NCBI RefSeq assembly: GCF_000376825.1 | Contig: NZ_AQXW01000004.1 | Coordinates: forward strand, 1,612,001 to 1,676,000 | Source of the DNA: Demetria terragena DSM 11295 | GTDB taxonomy: Bacteria > Actinomycetota > Actinomycetes > Actinomycetales > Dermatophilaceae | Length of the DNA stretch: 64,000 nucleotides | Direction: 5' to 3' | Shown here: piece by piece, positions 1 to 8,017 of the stretch | Numbering within the stretch: position 1 is the first letter of the stretch | How the letters are laid out: every line of letters starts with the position of its first letter | The notes under the pieces: model-generated | Told to the model about the DNA's origin: nothing | The model's input: the letters and a program-made list of their open reading frames with translations, nothing else | The model's database searches: none | Position numbers and translations under genes: made by a program

Positions 1-505
1 CGTCGGCTCGAACGGCAGTAAGGGTGCACTCGACACAGGGGGCTATTTCTATGCCGAGAAAGACGGAACCCAGGTCTCCGGCGGCAAGAGCCCTGCGGTC
101 AACTCACTCGCGGGGCGATTTACCGTCTGCAATGTCGGCAACACCTCGAGTGTCGACCTCTACTCCGACGTCCTGTTCCGCTTCGACAGCGCCGAGCTCA
201 CCCCGGCGGGGCGGGCCGTCATCGAGAGCGCAGCCCGCAGCATGCGTACGAGCGTCAAGGGCAAACCGGTCAATCTCGTGGGACACACGGACAGCAAGGG
301 GAGCGCGACGTACAACGAGACACTTGGCAAGCGTCGCGCCGACGCGGTCGCCGCTGAACTCAGTCAGGACATTCCGGGCATCGATCTGCGGGTACGCAGT
401 GCTGGCGAGACGGAGCCGGTGGCCGCCAACGTCACGTCCGACGGCCAAGACAACTCCGACGGACGAGCCAAGAATCGCCGCGTCACGATCTCCTGGACGA
501 GGTGA
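1..505 (+). CDS. OmpA-family C-terminal domain protein (5' partial)
   Basis: The gene enters from the left edge, reading in the frame that begins at base 2, and stops with TGA at 503-505. The visible 167 residues contain an OmpA-like peptidoglycan-binding domain: LFRFDSAELTPAG, then VNLVGHTDSKGS, SAT-NETLGKRRADAV, and a terminal DNSDGRAKNRRV segment. This fold binds the diaminopimelate stem of peptidoglycan in other bacteria, so the product is probably a cell-wall-anchored surface protein or lipoprotein. Its N-terminus, signal and any partner domain lie outside the window, so its precise role cannot be given. Confidence 0.85.
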   Translation, partial: VGSNGSKGALDTGGYFYAEKDGTQVSGGKSPAVNSLAGRFTVCNVGNTSSVDLYSDVLFRFDSAELTPAGRAVIESAARSMRTSVKGKPVNLVGHTDSKGSATYNETLGKRRADAVAAELSQDIPGIDLRVRSAGETEPVAANVTSDGQDNSDGRAKNRRVTISWTR

Positions 506-524
506 TGGTCACCCCTCGTCCCGC

Positions 525-1511
525 TCAGGGCAGGTCGAGGCCATCCATCACTCGCCACATCCGTCGGTCTTGCGACCGCAAATAGCCCGCGAACTCATCG
601 CCCGCCAACCATGAATCGCTCCATGAGCGCGACTCCATGGCCCGTTTCCAGGCCGTCGAATCCCGCATCTGGCGCACGATATGCACCATCTCGCGCCGTC
701 GGGTGGCACCGATCCCCGGTGGGGCGAGCAGACCGCGCCAGTTGGTGAAGGTCAGGTCGACACCTTCCTCCCGCAGCGTCGGAATGGCGGGAAGGGTGGG
801 TTCACGCCGCGCTCCCGAGGTCGCAAGAAATCGCAGCTGCCCGTTGTCTACCTGCGCCTGGAACTCGGCCATGCCACTCGTGGCGAAGTCGATCCGGCCA
901 CCCAGGAGGGCAGATAGCAGTCGCCCGCCCCCGTCATAGGTCCGGAATGACACCGAGCTCGGGCTGATCCCGACCGCGCGGGCCAATTCCATCGCGAAGA
1001 CATGGTCGGGCCCGCCGGGGAACGAACCACCGCTCACGACCAGCGCGCGCGGGTCAGATCGCCATGCAGCCAGCAGTTGGGGCAGCCGTCGAAAGGGCGA
1101 ATCCGCCTGGACCACAATGCCTTCCGGCTCACTTAATAGCCGAGCGATTGGCGTCGCATCGGCGACTCGGGCAGCACTCTTCTGCGCATAGGTCGCTCCG
1201 ATCAAGCCCAACCCCATCGTCATGATCAGGTTGCCGTTACCCCGCTCGTTGAGCAATCGGGACAGTCCGACCGCGCCCCCGGCTCCGATGACGTTGAACA
1301 CCTCAACCCGCCCGGTGGCCCCGCTGTCCTCGAGCTGCATTGCCACCGCACGGCCGGTCTGGTCATATCCGCTGCCGGGGCTATTCGGGACCATCATCCG
1401 AAGCTCGGAGGACGCCCCGCCCGCCCCGCGTGCGCACCCGGCAACGGCAGGTGCCATGGCCAGGGCTGGTCCGGCGGCCAGAAGGCGGCGTCGGGTCAGT
1501 CGACTGGTCAT
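525..1511 (-). CDS. Bug/TctC-family tricarboxylate-binding lipoprotein
   Basis: Extracytoplasmic solute receptor of the tripartite tricarboxylate transporter (Bug/TctC) family, 328 residues. I place the start at the ATG at 1511 because it gives a twin-arginine-like signal (TSRLTRRRLLAAG) followed by a lipobox ending AVAGC; an upstream in-frame extension to 1574 adds only charged residues. The mature part has the family's NSPGSGYDQTGR-type ligand loop near its start. It is divergent from a CitA-type sensor kinase, an arrangement in which the receptor often reports citrate or a similar carboxylate. No TctA or TctB membrane subunit is visible here, so it is either an orphan receptor or works with a transporter elsewhere. 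Confidence 0.88.
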   Translation of the reverse strand: MTSRLTRRRLLAAGPALAMAPAVAGCARGAGGASSELRMMVPNSPGSGYDQTGRAVAMQLEDSGATGRVEVFNVIGAGGAVGLSRLLNERGNGNLIMTMGLGLIGATYAQKSAARVADATPIARLLSEPEGIVVQADSPFRRLPQLLAAWRSDPRALVVSGGSFPGGPDHVFAMELARAVGISPSSVSFRTYDGGGRLLSALLGGRIDFATSGMAEFQAQVDNGQLRFLATSGARREPTLPAIPTLREEGVDLTFTNWRGLLAPPGIGATRRREMVHIVRQMRDSTAWKRAMESRSWSDSWLAGDEFAGYLRSQDRRMWRVMDGLDLP

Positions 1512-1620
1512 GAATCTCGGCCTCTCGTGGTTCGGGTGCTTCGTGGCCCGGCGTACGGTTCGATGGTCTCGCACACATGCCCCGCCGACCCGCCGGATGC
1601 CAGGAAGGGGGTGAGGTCGG

Positions 1621-3219
1621 ATGACGCGCCGCGGTCTTCGCCATGGTCCCCGAACACTCGCCGGGCAATTCTTGATGCTTCAACTCGTCGTACTCGGACT
1701 CGTGCTGGCCGCCGTCGCGGTGGTGACCGTGCAGCAGTCGACCCAGGACTTCCGCGCCACGCGCAGCACCCGCATGGTGGCGGTCGCCGAGAGCCTCGCG
1801 GCAGCGCCACTGGTGCGAGATGTTCTGGCCGAAGACCGCAATCCGCGCCAGCTCGACGGCGAGATCGCGCGCGCCACCTTGTTGTCCGGTGCACGGCAAG
1901 TGCTCATCCTCAGCGCGGGCGGCACCGTCGAAGCGGCGTCGGACCCCGCCGCCAACGGCACCGAACCACAGCTGGGATCTCCTGCCTCGCAAGGGCGTTC
2001 GTGGACAGGCGACCTCGAAGTCGATGGGCGACGTTCAGTCGGCGGGCAGGCTCCTGTCCTGGACGACAGCGGTCGCACCATCGGCGCAGTCCTGGTCTCC
2101 GAGGAATACCCGTCGTGGTGGTCCCAGTTGGTCGGGTCGGCGCCCGACCTGCTGCTCTTCCTTGGCATGGCGGCACTCCTGGGCAGCGCTGGTGCGTATG
2201 CCCTTTCGCGCCTGATCCGGCGCCAGACCCGCGGCCTGGAACCGGTCGCGATCGCCAGCCTCGCCGACCACCAAGAGGCTCTTCTGCGCGGCATCCGGGA
2301 GGGCGTCGTCGGGGTGGACCGGGACGGCGTGTTCACCGTGGTCAACGCCACCGCGACCGAACTGCTCGACCTGCCTTCCTCGTCCACCGGGAGCGCCGTG
2401 GCCGACCATGCACTTCCCGAACACGTCCGTGACTTCCTCACCGATCCCGCAGACAGCGCCAGCACGGTTCTGGTCCACCAAGGCCGCGTCCTTGTGCTCA
2501 ACCGCCGACGGGCGCTCGACGCCGGGCGGTTCGTCGGGACTGTCACGACCTTTGTCGACCGCAGCGACTTGGTTGCTCTGGAGAGCCAGATCGCGGCGCA
2601 GGCCAGCATCACTGAGACGCTGCGCGCGCAGACCCACGAGTTCGACAACCGGCTGCACACCATCTCCGGGATGCTCCAGCTCGGGGCGTACGACGACGTG
2701 GTCGGACTGGTCAGCGACCTCAGTCGACAACGCACGGAGATCTCCGAAGCAGTGACCCGCGTCATCCGCGACCCGCGCGTCGCGGCGCTCGTGATCGCCA
2801 AGACGTCTGCCGCCGCCGAAGCGGCCATCGAACTGCACCTCGAGCCGGAGACCGACCTTCCACGCCTTGCCCCCGAGCACGCAGCCGACGTCCTCACCGT
2901 GCTCGGCAATCTCATCGATAACGCCCTGGACGCCACGCGCGGGCATGGTGGCGAGGTTTCCGTACGCCTGCGCCATCGCGAGCAAGGCAACGTGACCGAG
3001 GTCCGAGTCGCCGACACCGGACCCGGCATCGACCCCGCCCACCTGGGAAATGTCTTCCTGCGGGGCTGGTCCACCAAGCCGTCGGACGCGGTCGGACGAG
3101 GAGTCGGGCTGGCGCTGGTGCGCGCGGTGTGCGAGCGCCATGGCGGTAACGTCGAAGCGATGAACGGAGACCACGGTGCGGTGTTGACCGCGGTCGTGAG
3201 CGGAGCTGGGCAGCCATGA
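1621..3219 (+). CDS. CitA/DcuS-family sensor histidine kinase
   Basis: Membrane sensor kinase of 532 residues for di- or tricarboxylates. Order of parts: transmembrane segment at about 17-37, an extracytoplasmic PDC/Cache sensor at about 40-170, a second transmembrane segment at 175-197, a cytoplasmic PAS region at about 215-320, then the family-typical phosphoacceptor THEFDNRLHTI with His339, and a HATPase domain with N-box NLIDNALDA, DTGPGID and GVGLALV. A purine-rich ribosome site (AGGAAGGGGG) lies about 12 bases before the ATG. The final TGA overlaps an ATG (ATGA), the remnant of a translationally coupled regulator gene that now sits 1.4 kb away because another gene has been inserted between them. 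Confidence 0.92.
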   Translation: MTRRGLRHGPRTLAGQFLMLQLVVLGLVLAAVAVVTVQQSTQDFRATRSTRMVAVAESLAAAPLVRDVLAEDRNPRQLDGEIARATLLSGARQVLILSAGGTVEAASDPAANGTEPQLGSPASQGRSWTGDLEVDGRRSVGGQAPVLDDSGRTIGAVLVSEEYPSWWSQLVGSAPDLLLFLGMAALLGSAGAYALSRLIRRQTRGLEPVAIASLADHQEALLRGIREGVVGVDRDGVFTVVNATATELLDLPSSSTGSAVADHALPEHVRDFLTDPADSASTVLVHQGRVLVLNRRRALDAGRFVGTVTTFVDRSDLVALESQIAAQASITETLRAQTHEFDNRLHTISGMLQLGAYDDVVGLVSDLSRQRTEISEAVTRVIRDPRVAALVIAKTSAAAEAAIELHLEPETDLPRLAPEHAADVLTVLGNLIDNALDATRGHGGEVSVRLRHREQGNVTEVRVADTGPGIDPAHLGNVFLRGWSTKPSDAVGRGVGLALVRAVCERHGGNVEAMNGDHGAVLTAVVSGAGQP

Positions 3220-3231
3220 CATCCGACGACC
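3127..3231 (+). repeat. 105-bp direct repeat, copy 1 (kinase 3' end plus regulator 5' end)
   Basis: These 105 bases cover the last codons of the sensor kinase and the first 16 bases of the response regulator (ATGACATCCGACGACC). They recur at 4555-4659 with four differences, at 3136, 3159, 3198 and 3207. The unit offset is 1428 bases. The two copies bracket the DUF4143 gene. Confidence 0.97.
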
Positions 3232-3236
3232 GCCGG

Positions 3237-4487
3237 TCAGGGCCCGAAGGCCCCGATCGGGATGACGTGCACGCCGTCGGGGCGGAGGCCACCGGCGCCG
3301 GTGCTGGTGATGACGCCGAGGCAGGACGGCTCACCTTGCCGACTCGTGTCCACCTTGGCCTTGAAGCGCAGTAGTGATGCGGCCGCCTCATCGACGGCCT
3401 TGGGGTTGAGCTTGACCTCGAAGGCTCCCCACGAATTGGGTCCGACGCTGACGATGGCGTCGACCTCGTGGCCGTCGGCGTCTCGCCAGGAGTCCACGCG
3501 GGCGTCGAGCAGTTGGGCATAAATCCGTAGGTCGCGGATGACGAGAGCTTCGTAGTGGAGCCCCAACGCCTCGAGATCGTAGGTGAGGTCGCTCGTGCCG
3601 ATGCCGAGCGCTGCGGTGCCGATGGACGGGTCGGCGAAGTAGCGAACCGGCGCAACGCGAAGGCGGGCGCGCGACCTCATGTGGGGAAGCCAGGCCGGGG
3701 AGTTGTCGAGGAGGTGAAGTCGATCGAGGGTATTGAGGTACGCGGTCAAGGTTTCCTTGGCAATCGGCCCGCCCTCTCCGCCGACGTCCCTCGCGAGTTC
3801 AGCGGCCTTGGTGGCCTGCGCGACGGACCTCCCCAAGGATTCGAGGAGCCGGCGGAGGTTCGAGGGGTCGCGGCGTGAGCCGAGCTTTTGGATGTCGACC
3901 TCGACGAGATTGGTGAGGTAGTCACGAAGCCACCGCCGGGCGCTGGCTTCGTCGGCATCGACCAGTTCGGGCCATCCCCCGACCACGATGCGCTTGAGCA
4001 GTTCCTCGAAAGAAAGGTGCGTGTCGAGGCCCGTCTGCGGCTGCCCCTTCAGGAGAGCGCGCAGCGACATCTCTCCATTCGAGTGGCCTGACTCGAACAG
4101 GCTCATCGGACGCATCTTCATGACGGAAAAGCGCCCTGCCCCTGAGTGTCGCGACGCGTCGTCTGTGGGCGTCGCCGATCCGGTAAGGATGAAAAGACCC
4201 TTACCTGGGCGATCGTCCACCTGGCGCCGGACCCGGTTCCAGATCAACGGCGCGACCTGCCACTCATCGAACAGGATCGGAGTGGAGCCTTCGAACAGCC
4301 GATCCGGGGCAAGGTCCAGCAACTGGCGAGCCCGCTGGTCCTCGTCGAGACGGATGACGGTCCGGGCGTGCCGGGTCGCCGTCGCGGTCTTGCCGCAGGC
4401 CTTCGGGCCCTCAATCAGGACCGCGCCGATGTACCCAAGTCGCTCCACGAGCTCCTGGTCGGCGATTCGAGGGTGGTAGGTCTCCAT
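3237..4487 (-). CDS. DUF4143-type AAA ATPase inserted between kinase and regulator genes
   Basis: 416-residue protein of the AAA_14 plus DUF4143 architecture. The N-terminal ATPase has Walker A GPKACGKT at about 28-35, Walker B ILFDEWQ and sensor-1 ILTGSATPT; the C-terminal part contains EVDAIV followed by AFEVKLN, a PD-(D/E)xK-like pattern typical of the DUF4143 region. The family is common, sporadic and functionally undefined. The gene lies antisense between the kinase and its regulator. Its stop is only five bases from one copy of a 105-bp repeat and its start 67 bases from the other, so the inserted unit is essentially this gene and its upstream region. Good evidence of recent gain; cargo function unknown. 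Confidence 0.9.
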   Translation of the reverse strand: METYHPRIADQELVERLGYIGAVLIEGPKACGKTATATRHARTVIRLDEDQRARQLLDLAPDRLFEGSTPILFDEWQVAPLIWNRVRRQVDDRPGKGLFILTGSATPTDDASRHSGAGRFSVMKMRPMSLFESGHSNGEMSLRALLKGQPQTGLDTHLSFEELLKRIVVGGWPELVDADEASARRWLRDYLTNLVEVDIQKLGSRRDPSNLRRLLESLGRSVAQATKAAELARDVGGEGGPIAKETLTAYLNTLDRLHLLDNSPAWLPHMRSRARLRVAPVRYFADPSIGTAALGIGTSDLTYDLEALGLHYEALVIRDLRIYAQLLDARVDSWRDADGHEVDAIVSVGPNSWGAFEVKLNPKAVDEAAASLLRFKAKVDTSRQGEPSCLGVITSTGAGGLRPDGVHVIPIGAFGP

Positions 4488-4505
4488 GGTGTCATTCTAC
4501 CTTTT

Positions 4506-4530
4506 GCAGAAAATCTAACTGTCTTTCTGC
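4506..4530 (-). promoter_or_regulatory. inverted repeat upstream of the DUF4143 gene
   Basis: GCAGAAA and TTTCTGC are separated by 11 bases, 19 bases upstream of the DUF4143 start. The stretch is clearly A/T-richer than its surroundings and contains a TAGAAT hexamer on the minus strand at about 4493-4498 that could serve as a -10 box. It may be an operator or promoter that arrived with the gene; inference only. Confidence 0.35.
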
Positions 4531-4554
4531 GGAATGAGCGTTCGACTCTTTGTA

Positions 4555-4659
4555 GTGTGCGAGGGCCATGGCGGTAACGTCGAAGCCATGAACGGAGACC
4601 ACGGTGCGGTGTTGACCGCGGTCGTCAGCGGAGCCGGGCAGCCATGACATCCGACGACC
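4555..4659 (+). repeat. 105-bp direct repeat, copy 2
   Basis: Second copy of the kinase/regulator junction sequence at 3127-3231, 101 of 105 bases identical. Here the first part is a non-functional kinase tail, and the last 16 bases are the true start of the response regulator. It preserves the upstream context of that start codon. Confidence 0.97.
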
Positions 4660-5327
4660 TGCGCGTCCTCATCGTCGATGACGACACCTGGATCGCGGCT
4701 CTCCATCAGAAGTTCGTCGAACAAGCCGGTGGGTGCGTCGTGGTGGGCCTGGCACATCTTGGCGCCGATGCCCTGCGACTCGCCATCGACGAGCAGCCGG
4801 ACCTCGTCCTGCTCGACATTCATCTACCTGACCGGTCTGGACTTGAGGTCCTCCGCCAAATGCGCTCAGCAGGAGTCGCCGCCGACGTCCTGATGGTGAC
4901 GGCTGATCGCGAAGCCGAAGCCGTCCAACTGGCTCGCGCTAGCGGAGCCACCGGGTACCTCGTCAAGCCATTCACCCAGGACGAACTTCACGAGCGCCTG
5001 CGCGAAGTGCGCCGAGCCCGCAAGCGCCTGCTCGGCCTGAGTGCCGCAGCCCAACCCCAGCAGGCGGATATCGACCGGGTCTTTGGCGTGGCGTCGCACC
5101 AGCCGGTTCCTGCGCTCCCCAACGGACTCAACCGCACCACCGCGGACCTGGTCCTCAAGGCAATCGACGAGGGTGAGTTATCTGCGACCGAGTGCGCCAC
5201 GACGCTGGGTCTGGCCCGGGTGACCGCACGTCGCTACCTGGAGTACTTCGTGGACAGCGGCATGGCAGTCGCACGCCAGCAGTACGGCAAAGTCGGCCGA
5301 CCCCAGCGTTACTACACCCGCGCCTAA
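4644..5327 (+). CDS. CitB/DcuR-family response regulator
   Basis: Response regulator, 227 residues. The receiver domain has acidic residues D12-D13, phosphoacceptor D58 (LLDIHLPD), T86 and K108 (LVKPF). A linker leads to a C-terminal helix-turn-helix (ATECATTLGLARVTARRYLEY region) as in CitB, DcuR and DctR. It is the cognate partner of the kinase at 1621-3219: the duplicated junction shows the two genes formerly overlapped by ATGA. Since the inserted gene runs in the opposite direction, the regulator may now depend on read-through or a promoter in the insert. The likely target is the divergent tricarboxylate receptor gene. Confidence 0.92.
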   Translation: MTSDDLRVLIVDDDTWIAALHQKFVEQAGGCVVVGLAHLGADALRLAIDEQPDLVLLDIHLPDRSGLEVLRQMRSAGVAADVLMVTADREAEAVQLARASGATGYLVKPFTQDELHERLREVRRARKRLLGLSAAAQPQQADIDRVFGVASHQPVPALPNGLNRTTADLVLKAIDEGELSATECATTLGLARVTARRYLEYFVDSGMAVARQQYGKVGRPQRYYTRA

Positions 5328-5345
5328 CTGCCAGCGCGGGTCGGC

Positions 5346-5732
5346 TCAGGGCCGTATCGATAGCACCGGACAGGGCGCGCCCAACAACACCTGCTGGGCG
5401 ATGGAACCCAGGACCAATTTGCCGACCGGGGTACGACGGCGCAAGCCGATCACCAAGAGGTCCGCCTCGAGTTCGACGGCCGCCTCAATGATCAGCCTCG
5501 CGACGTCTGGGCCCTCGAGCTCTCGGACCTCGTGTTCCACCCCGGACGCGGCGACCTCAGCCGTGACTTGTTCCCAGGTGCGGTCGGCGGCGCGCCAGGG
5601 ATCAACCATGCGGTCGCTCTTGGCTCCGTGCACCACCACCAGGCGCTCACCGCGCGAAGAGGCTTCTTGGATACCTCGGGTGAGGGCGGCGTCGCCTGCA
5701 TCATCGGGCGCGTAGGCCACTAATACCGTCAC
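5346..5732 (-). CDS. universal stress protein (UspA family)
   Basis: Single-domain UspA protein of 128 residues. It begins MTVLVAYAPDD, the usual first beta strand, and ends with the nucleotide-binding signature GLRRRTPVGKLVLGS followed by LLGAPCPVLSIRP, matching the G-2x-G-9x-G(S/T) pattern of ATP-binding family members with some spacing difference. Cytosolic; such proteins modulate metabolism under stress or hypoxia. It ends tail to tail with the response regulator gene and is divergent from acetyl-CoA synthetase. Confidence 0.88.
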   Translation of the reverse strand: MTVLVAYAPDDAGDAALTRGIQEASSRGERLVVVHGAKSDRMVDPWRAADRTWEQVTAEVAASGVEHEVRELEGPDVARLIIEAAVELEADLLVIGLRRRTPVGKLVLGSIAQQVLLGAPCPVLSIRP

Positions 5733-5920
5733 AGTTTCCTCCTCGCCGGCGAGTCCCGGCTGACAGTGGTCATCTCAGATTTGGACGAGTTGTGGCCCAT
5801 CGGACCACGGCAGCACGCTGCGTGACTAGCGTTGTGCCACGAGTCGGTCGGCCCCGCCGCGACGATGGCTGGGAGTCGCTGGCTCGTGCAGGAGCTGAAG
5901 ACGAGGAAAAGGAGTTTGTG

Positions 5921-7894
5921 GTGACGCAGGACAGCAGCGCCAAGACGTACGCCCCTGACGAGGCATTCACAGCGCAGGCGGTGGGTCAGTCCACCCTGTT
6001 CGACGATGCCGAAGCCGACCGCGAAGGGTTCTGGGCCACGCAAGCTCGCGAGCGCATCAGTTGGAGCACTGACTTCGACCAGACCCTCGACTGGAGCAAC
6101 GCCCCATTCGCTCGGTGGTTTGTCGGCGGCGAACTCAACGTCTCGTACAACTGCGTCGACCGCCATGTCGAGGCAGGCAACGGAGAGCGCGTCGCGATTC
6201 ACTTCGAGGGCGACCAGGGCGACACCCGCACCATCACGTACGCCGACCTCCAGCAGGAGGTCAGCAAGACCGCCAACGCCCTCGCCGAACTGGGCGTCGG
6301 CAAGGGTGACCGGGTCGCGATCTACATGCCGATGATCCCTGAGACGGTCTTCACGATGTTGGCGTGCGCAAGGCTGGGCGCACCGCACTCCGTAGTCTTC
6401 GGCGGGTTCGCTGCTGACGCGCTGCGCACCCGCGTCATCGATGCTGAGGCCAAGGTCGTGGTCACCACCGACGGGCAGTGGCGCCGCGGCAAGCCCGCAC
6501 CGCTGAAGGCAACGGTCGATGAGGCACTGGCCGTCACCGAGGGCAAGGAGGACGCCGACTCAGTGACGAACGTCCTGATCGTGAAGCGGACCGATTCGCC
6601 GGTTGACTGGGTCGAAGGCCGCGACGTCTGGTGGCACGAGTTCGTCGACGGTCAGAGCGCTGAGCACACGCCGGAGCCGATGGACTCCGAGCACCCACTG
6701 TTCATCCTTTACACCTCCGGCACCACCGGGAAGCCCAAAGGCATCCTGCACACCAGTGGTGGCTATCTAGTGCAGAACGCCTACGCCAATGCTGTCGTAC
6801 ACGACGTCCACCCCGAGACCGATGTCTATTGGTGCACCGCTGACGTCGGTTGGGTGACCGGCCACAGCTACCTGGTCTATGGCCCGCTCGCCAACGGCGC
6901 CACTCAGGTGGTCTACGAGGGCACGCCCGACACCCCGCATCAGGGACGGTGGTGGGAGATCGTCCAGAAGTACGGCGTCTCCATCCTCTACACCGCGCCC
7001 ACGGCGATCCGGACGTTCATGAAGTGGGGCGATGACATCCCCGCGAAGTACGACCTGTCCTCCATCCGGGTACTCGGCAGCGTCGGAGAGCCGATCAACC
7101 CCGAGGCATGGCGTTGGTTCCGCGACCACATCGGCGCAGGCAAGGCCCCCATCGTCGACACCTGGTGGCAGACCGAGACGGGAGGCATCATGATCAGTCC
7201 GCTGCCGGGAGTCACCACTCTCGAGCCGGGCTCGGCGCAGCGTCCGATTCCTGGCATCAAGGCCGAGATCCTCGACGACGAGGGTCAACGACTGACCGAC
7301 CCGGGCGCCGTGGGATACCTGGTGCTCACTGAGCCGTGGCCCGGAATGTTGCGGACGATCTGGGGTGACGACGAGCGCTACAAGGACACCTACTGGAGCC
7401 GCTTCGGGCCGGAGTTCTACTTCGCCGGCGACGGTGCGCGCTACGACGAGGACGGCAACATCTGGGTCCTAGGCCGCGTAGACGACGTGATGAACGTGTC
7501 CGGCCACCGCCTCTCAACAGCCGAAATCGAGTCAGCGTTGGTCAGCCACCCCCGGGTTGCCGAGGCCGCCGTCGTCGGCGCGACCGATGAGATGACCGGC
7601 CAGGCCGTCTGCGCCTTCGTGATCCTGCGCTCGGAGGGCGCGGATGCGGGCGGCGCCGAGGGCGAGGAACTCATCCAGGAGTTGCGCAGCCACGTCGGCA
7701 AGGAGATCGGACCGATCGCCAAGCCGCGCCAGGTCATGATCGTCCCCGAGTTGCCCAAGACCCGCTCGGGAAAGATTATGCGGCGCCTGCTGAAAGACGT
7801 TGCCGAGAACCGCGAGGTGGGCGACGTGAGCACGTTGGCCGACTCCTCGGTGATGAATCTCATCCAGGACGGCATGGGCAAGCCCGCCTCATAA
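5921..7894 (+). CDS. acsA: acetyl-CoA synthetase
   Basis: AMP-forming acetate-CoA ligase of about 657 residues, converting acetate, ATP and CoA to acetyl-CoA. I chose the GTG at 5921 because AAAGGAG ends six bases before it; an upstream ATG at 5792 would add 43 atypical residues. Motifs: [12 protein letters not shown]-loop, the VGWVTGHSYLVYGPL acetate-pocket region, TWWQTETGG, and the C-terminal PKTRSGKIMRR with the lysine that is acetylated in this family. It ends in a strong hairpin (7901-7947). With the downstream prp genes it indicates short-chain fatty acid use. Confidence 0.97.
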   Translation: MTQDSSAKTYAPDEAFTAQAVGQSTLFDDAEADREGFWATQARERISWSTDFDQTLDWSNAPFARWFVGGELNVSYNCVDRHVEAGNGERVAIHFEGDQGDTRTITYADLQQEVSKTANALAELGVGKGDRVAIYMPMIPETVFTMLACARLGAPHSVVFGGFAADALRTRVIDAEAKVVVTTDGQWRRGKPAPLKATVDEALAVTEGKEDADSVTNVLIVKRTDSPVDWVEGRDVWWHEFVDGQSAEHTPEPMDSEHPLFILYTSGTTGKPKGILHTSGGYLVQNAYANAVVHDVHPETDVYWCTADVGWVTGHSYLVYGPLANGATQVVYEGTPDTPHQGRWWEIVQKYGVSILYTAPTAIRTFMKWGDDIPAKYDLSSIRVLGSVGEPINPEAWRWFRDHIGAGKAPIVDTWWQTETGGIMISPLPGVTTLEPGSAQRPIPGIKAEILDDEGQRLTDPGAVGYLVLTEPWPGMLRTIWGDDERYKDTYWSRFGPEFYFAGDGARYDEDGNIWVLGRVDDVMNVSGHRLSTAEIESALVSHPRVAEAAVVGATDEMTGQAVCAFVILRSEGADAGGAEGEELIQELRSHVGKEIGPIAKPRQVMIVPELPKTRSGKIMRRLLKDVAENREVGDVSTLADSSVMNLIQDGMGKPAS

Positions 7895-7900
7895 GACACG

Positions 7901-7947
7901 CGGCGCACCGTCGCCCACCCGCGGTTAGGGTGGGCGACGGTGTGCCG
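7901..7947 (+). terminator. intrinsic-type hairpin after acsA
   Basis: A 20-bp stem (7901-7920 with 7928-7947, one G-U pair) and a 7-base loop lie six bases after the acsA stop. There is no U tract, as is common for hairpin terminators in high-GC actinomycetes. Confidence 0.75.
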
Positions 7948-8017
7948 GGAAGTCTGGTCGGCCATCCACGCGGGTGACCGGTGGATGCTGTGAACGAGTC
8001 CGACCCGAAAGGCCCTC

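Noticed and set aside
1680-3222. Long minus-strand reading frames opposite the sensor kinase
   Set aside because: They overlap a well-recognised kinase on the plus strand and show low-complexity Arg/Ser-rich translations typical of shadow frames in high-GC DNA.
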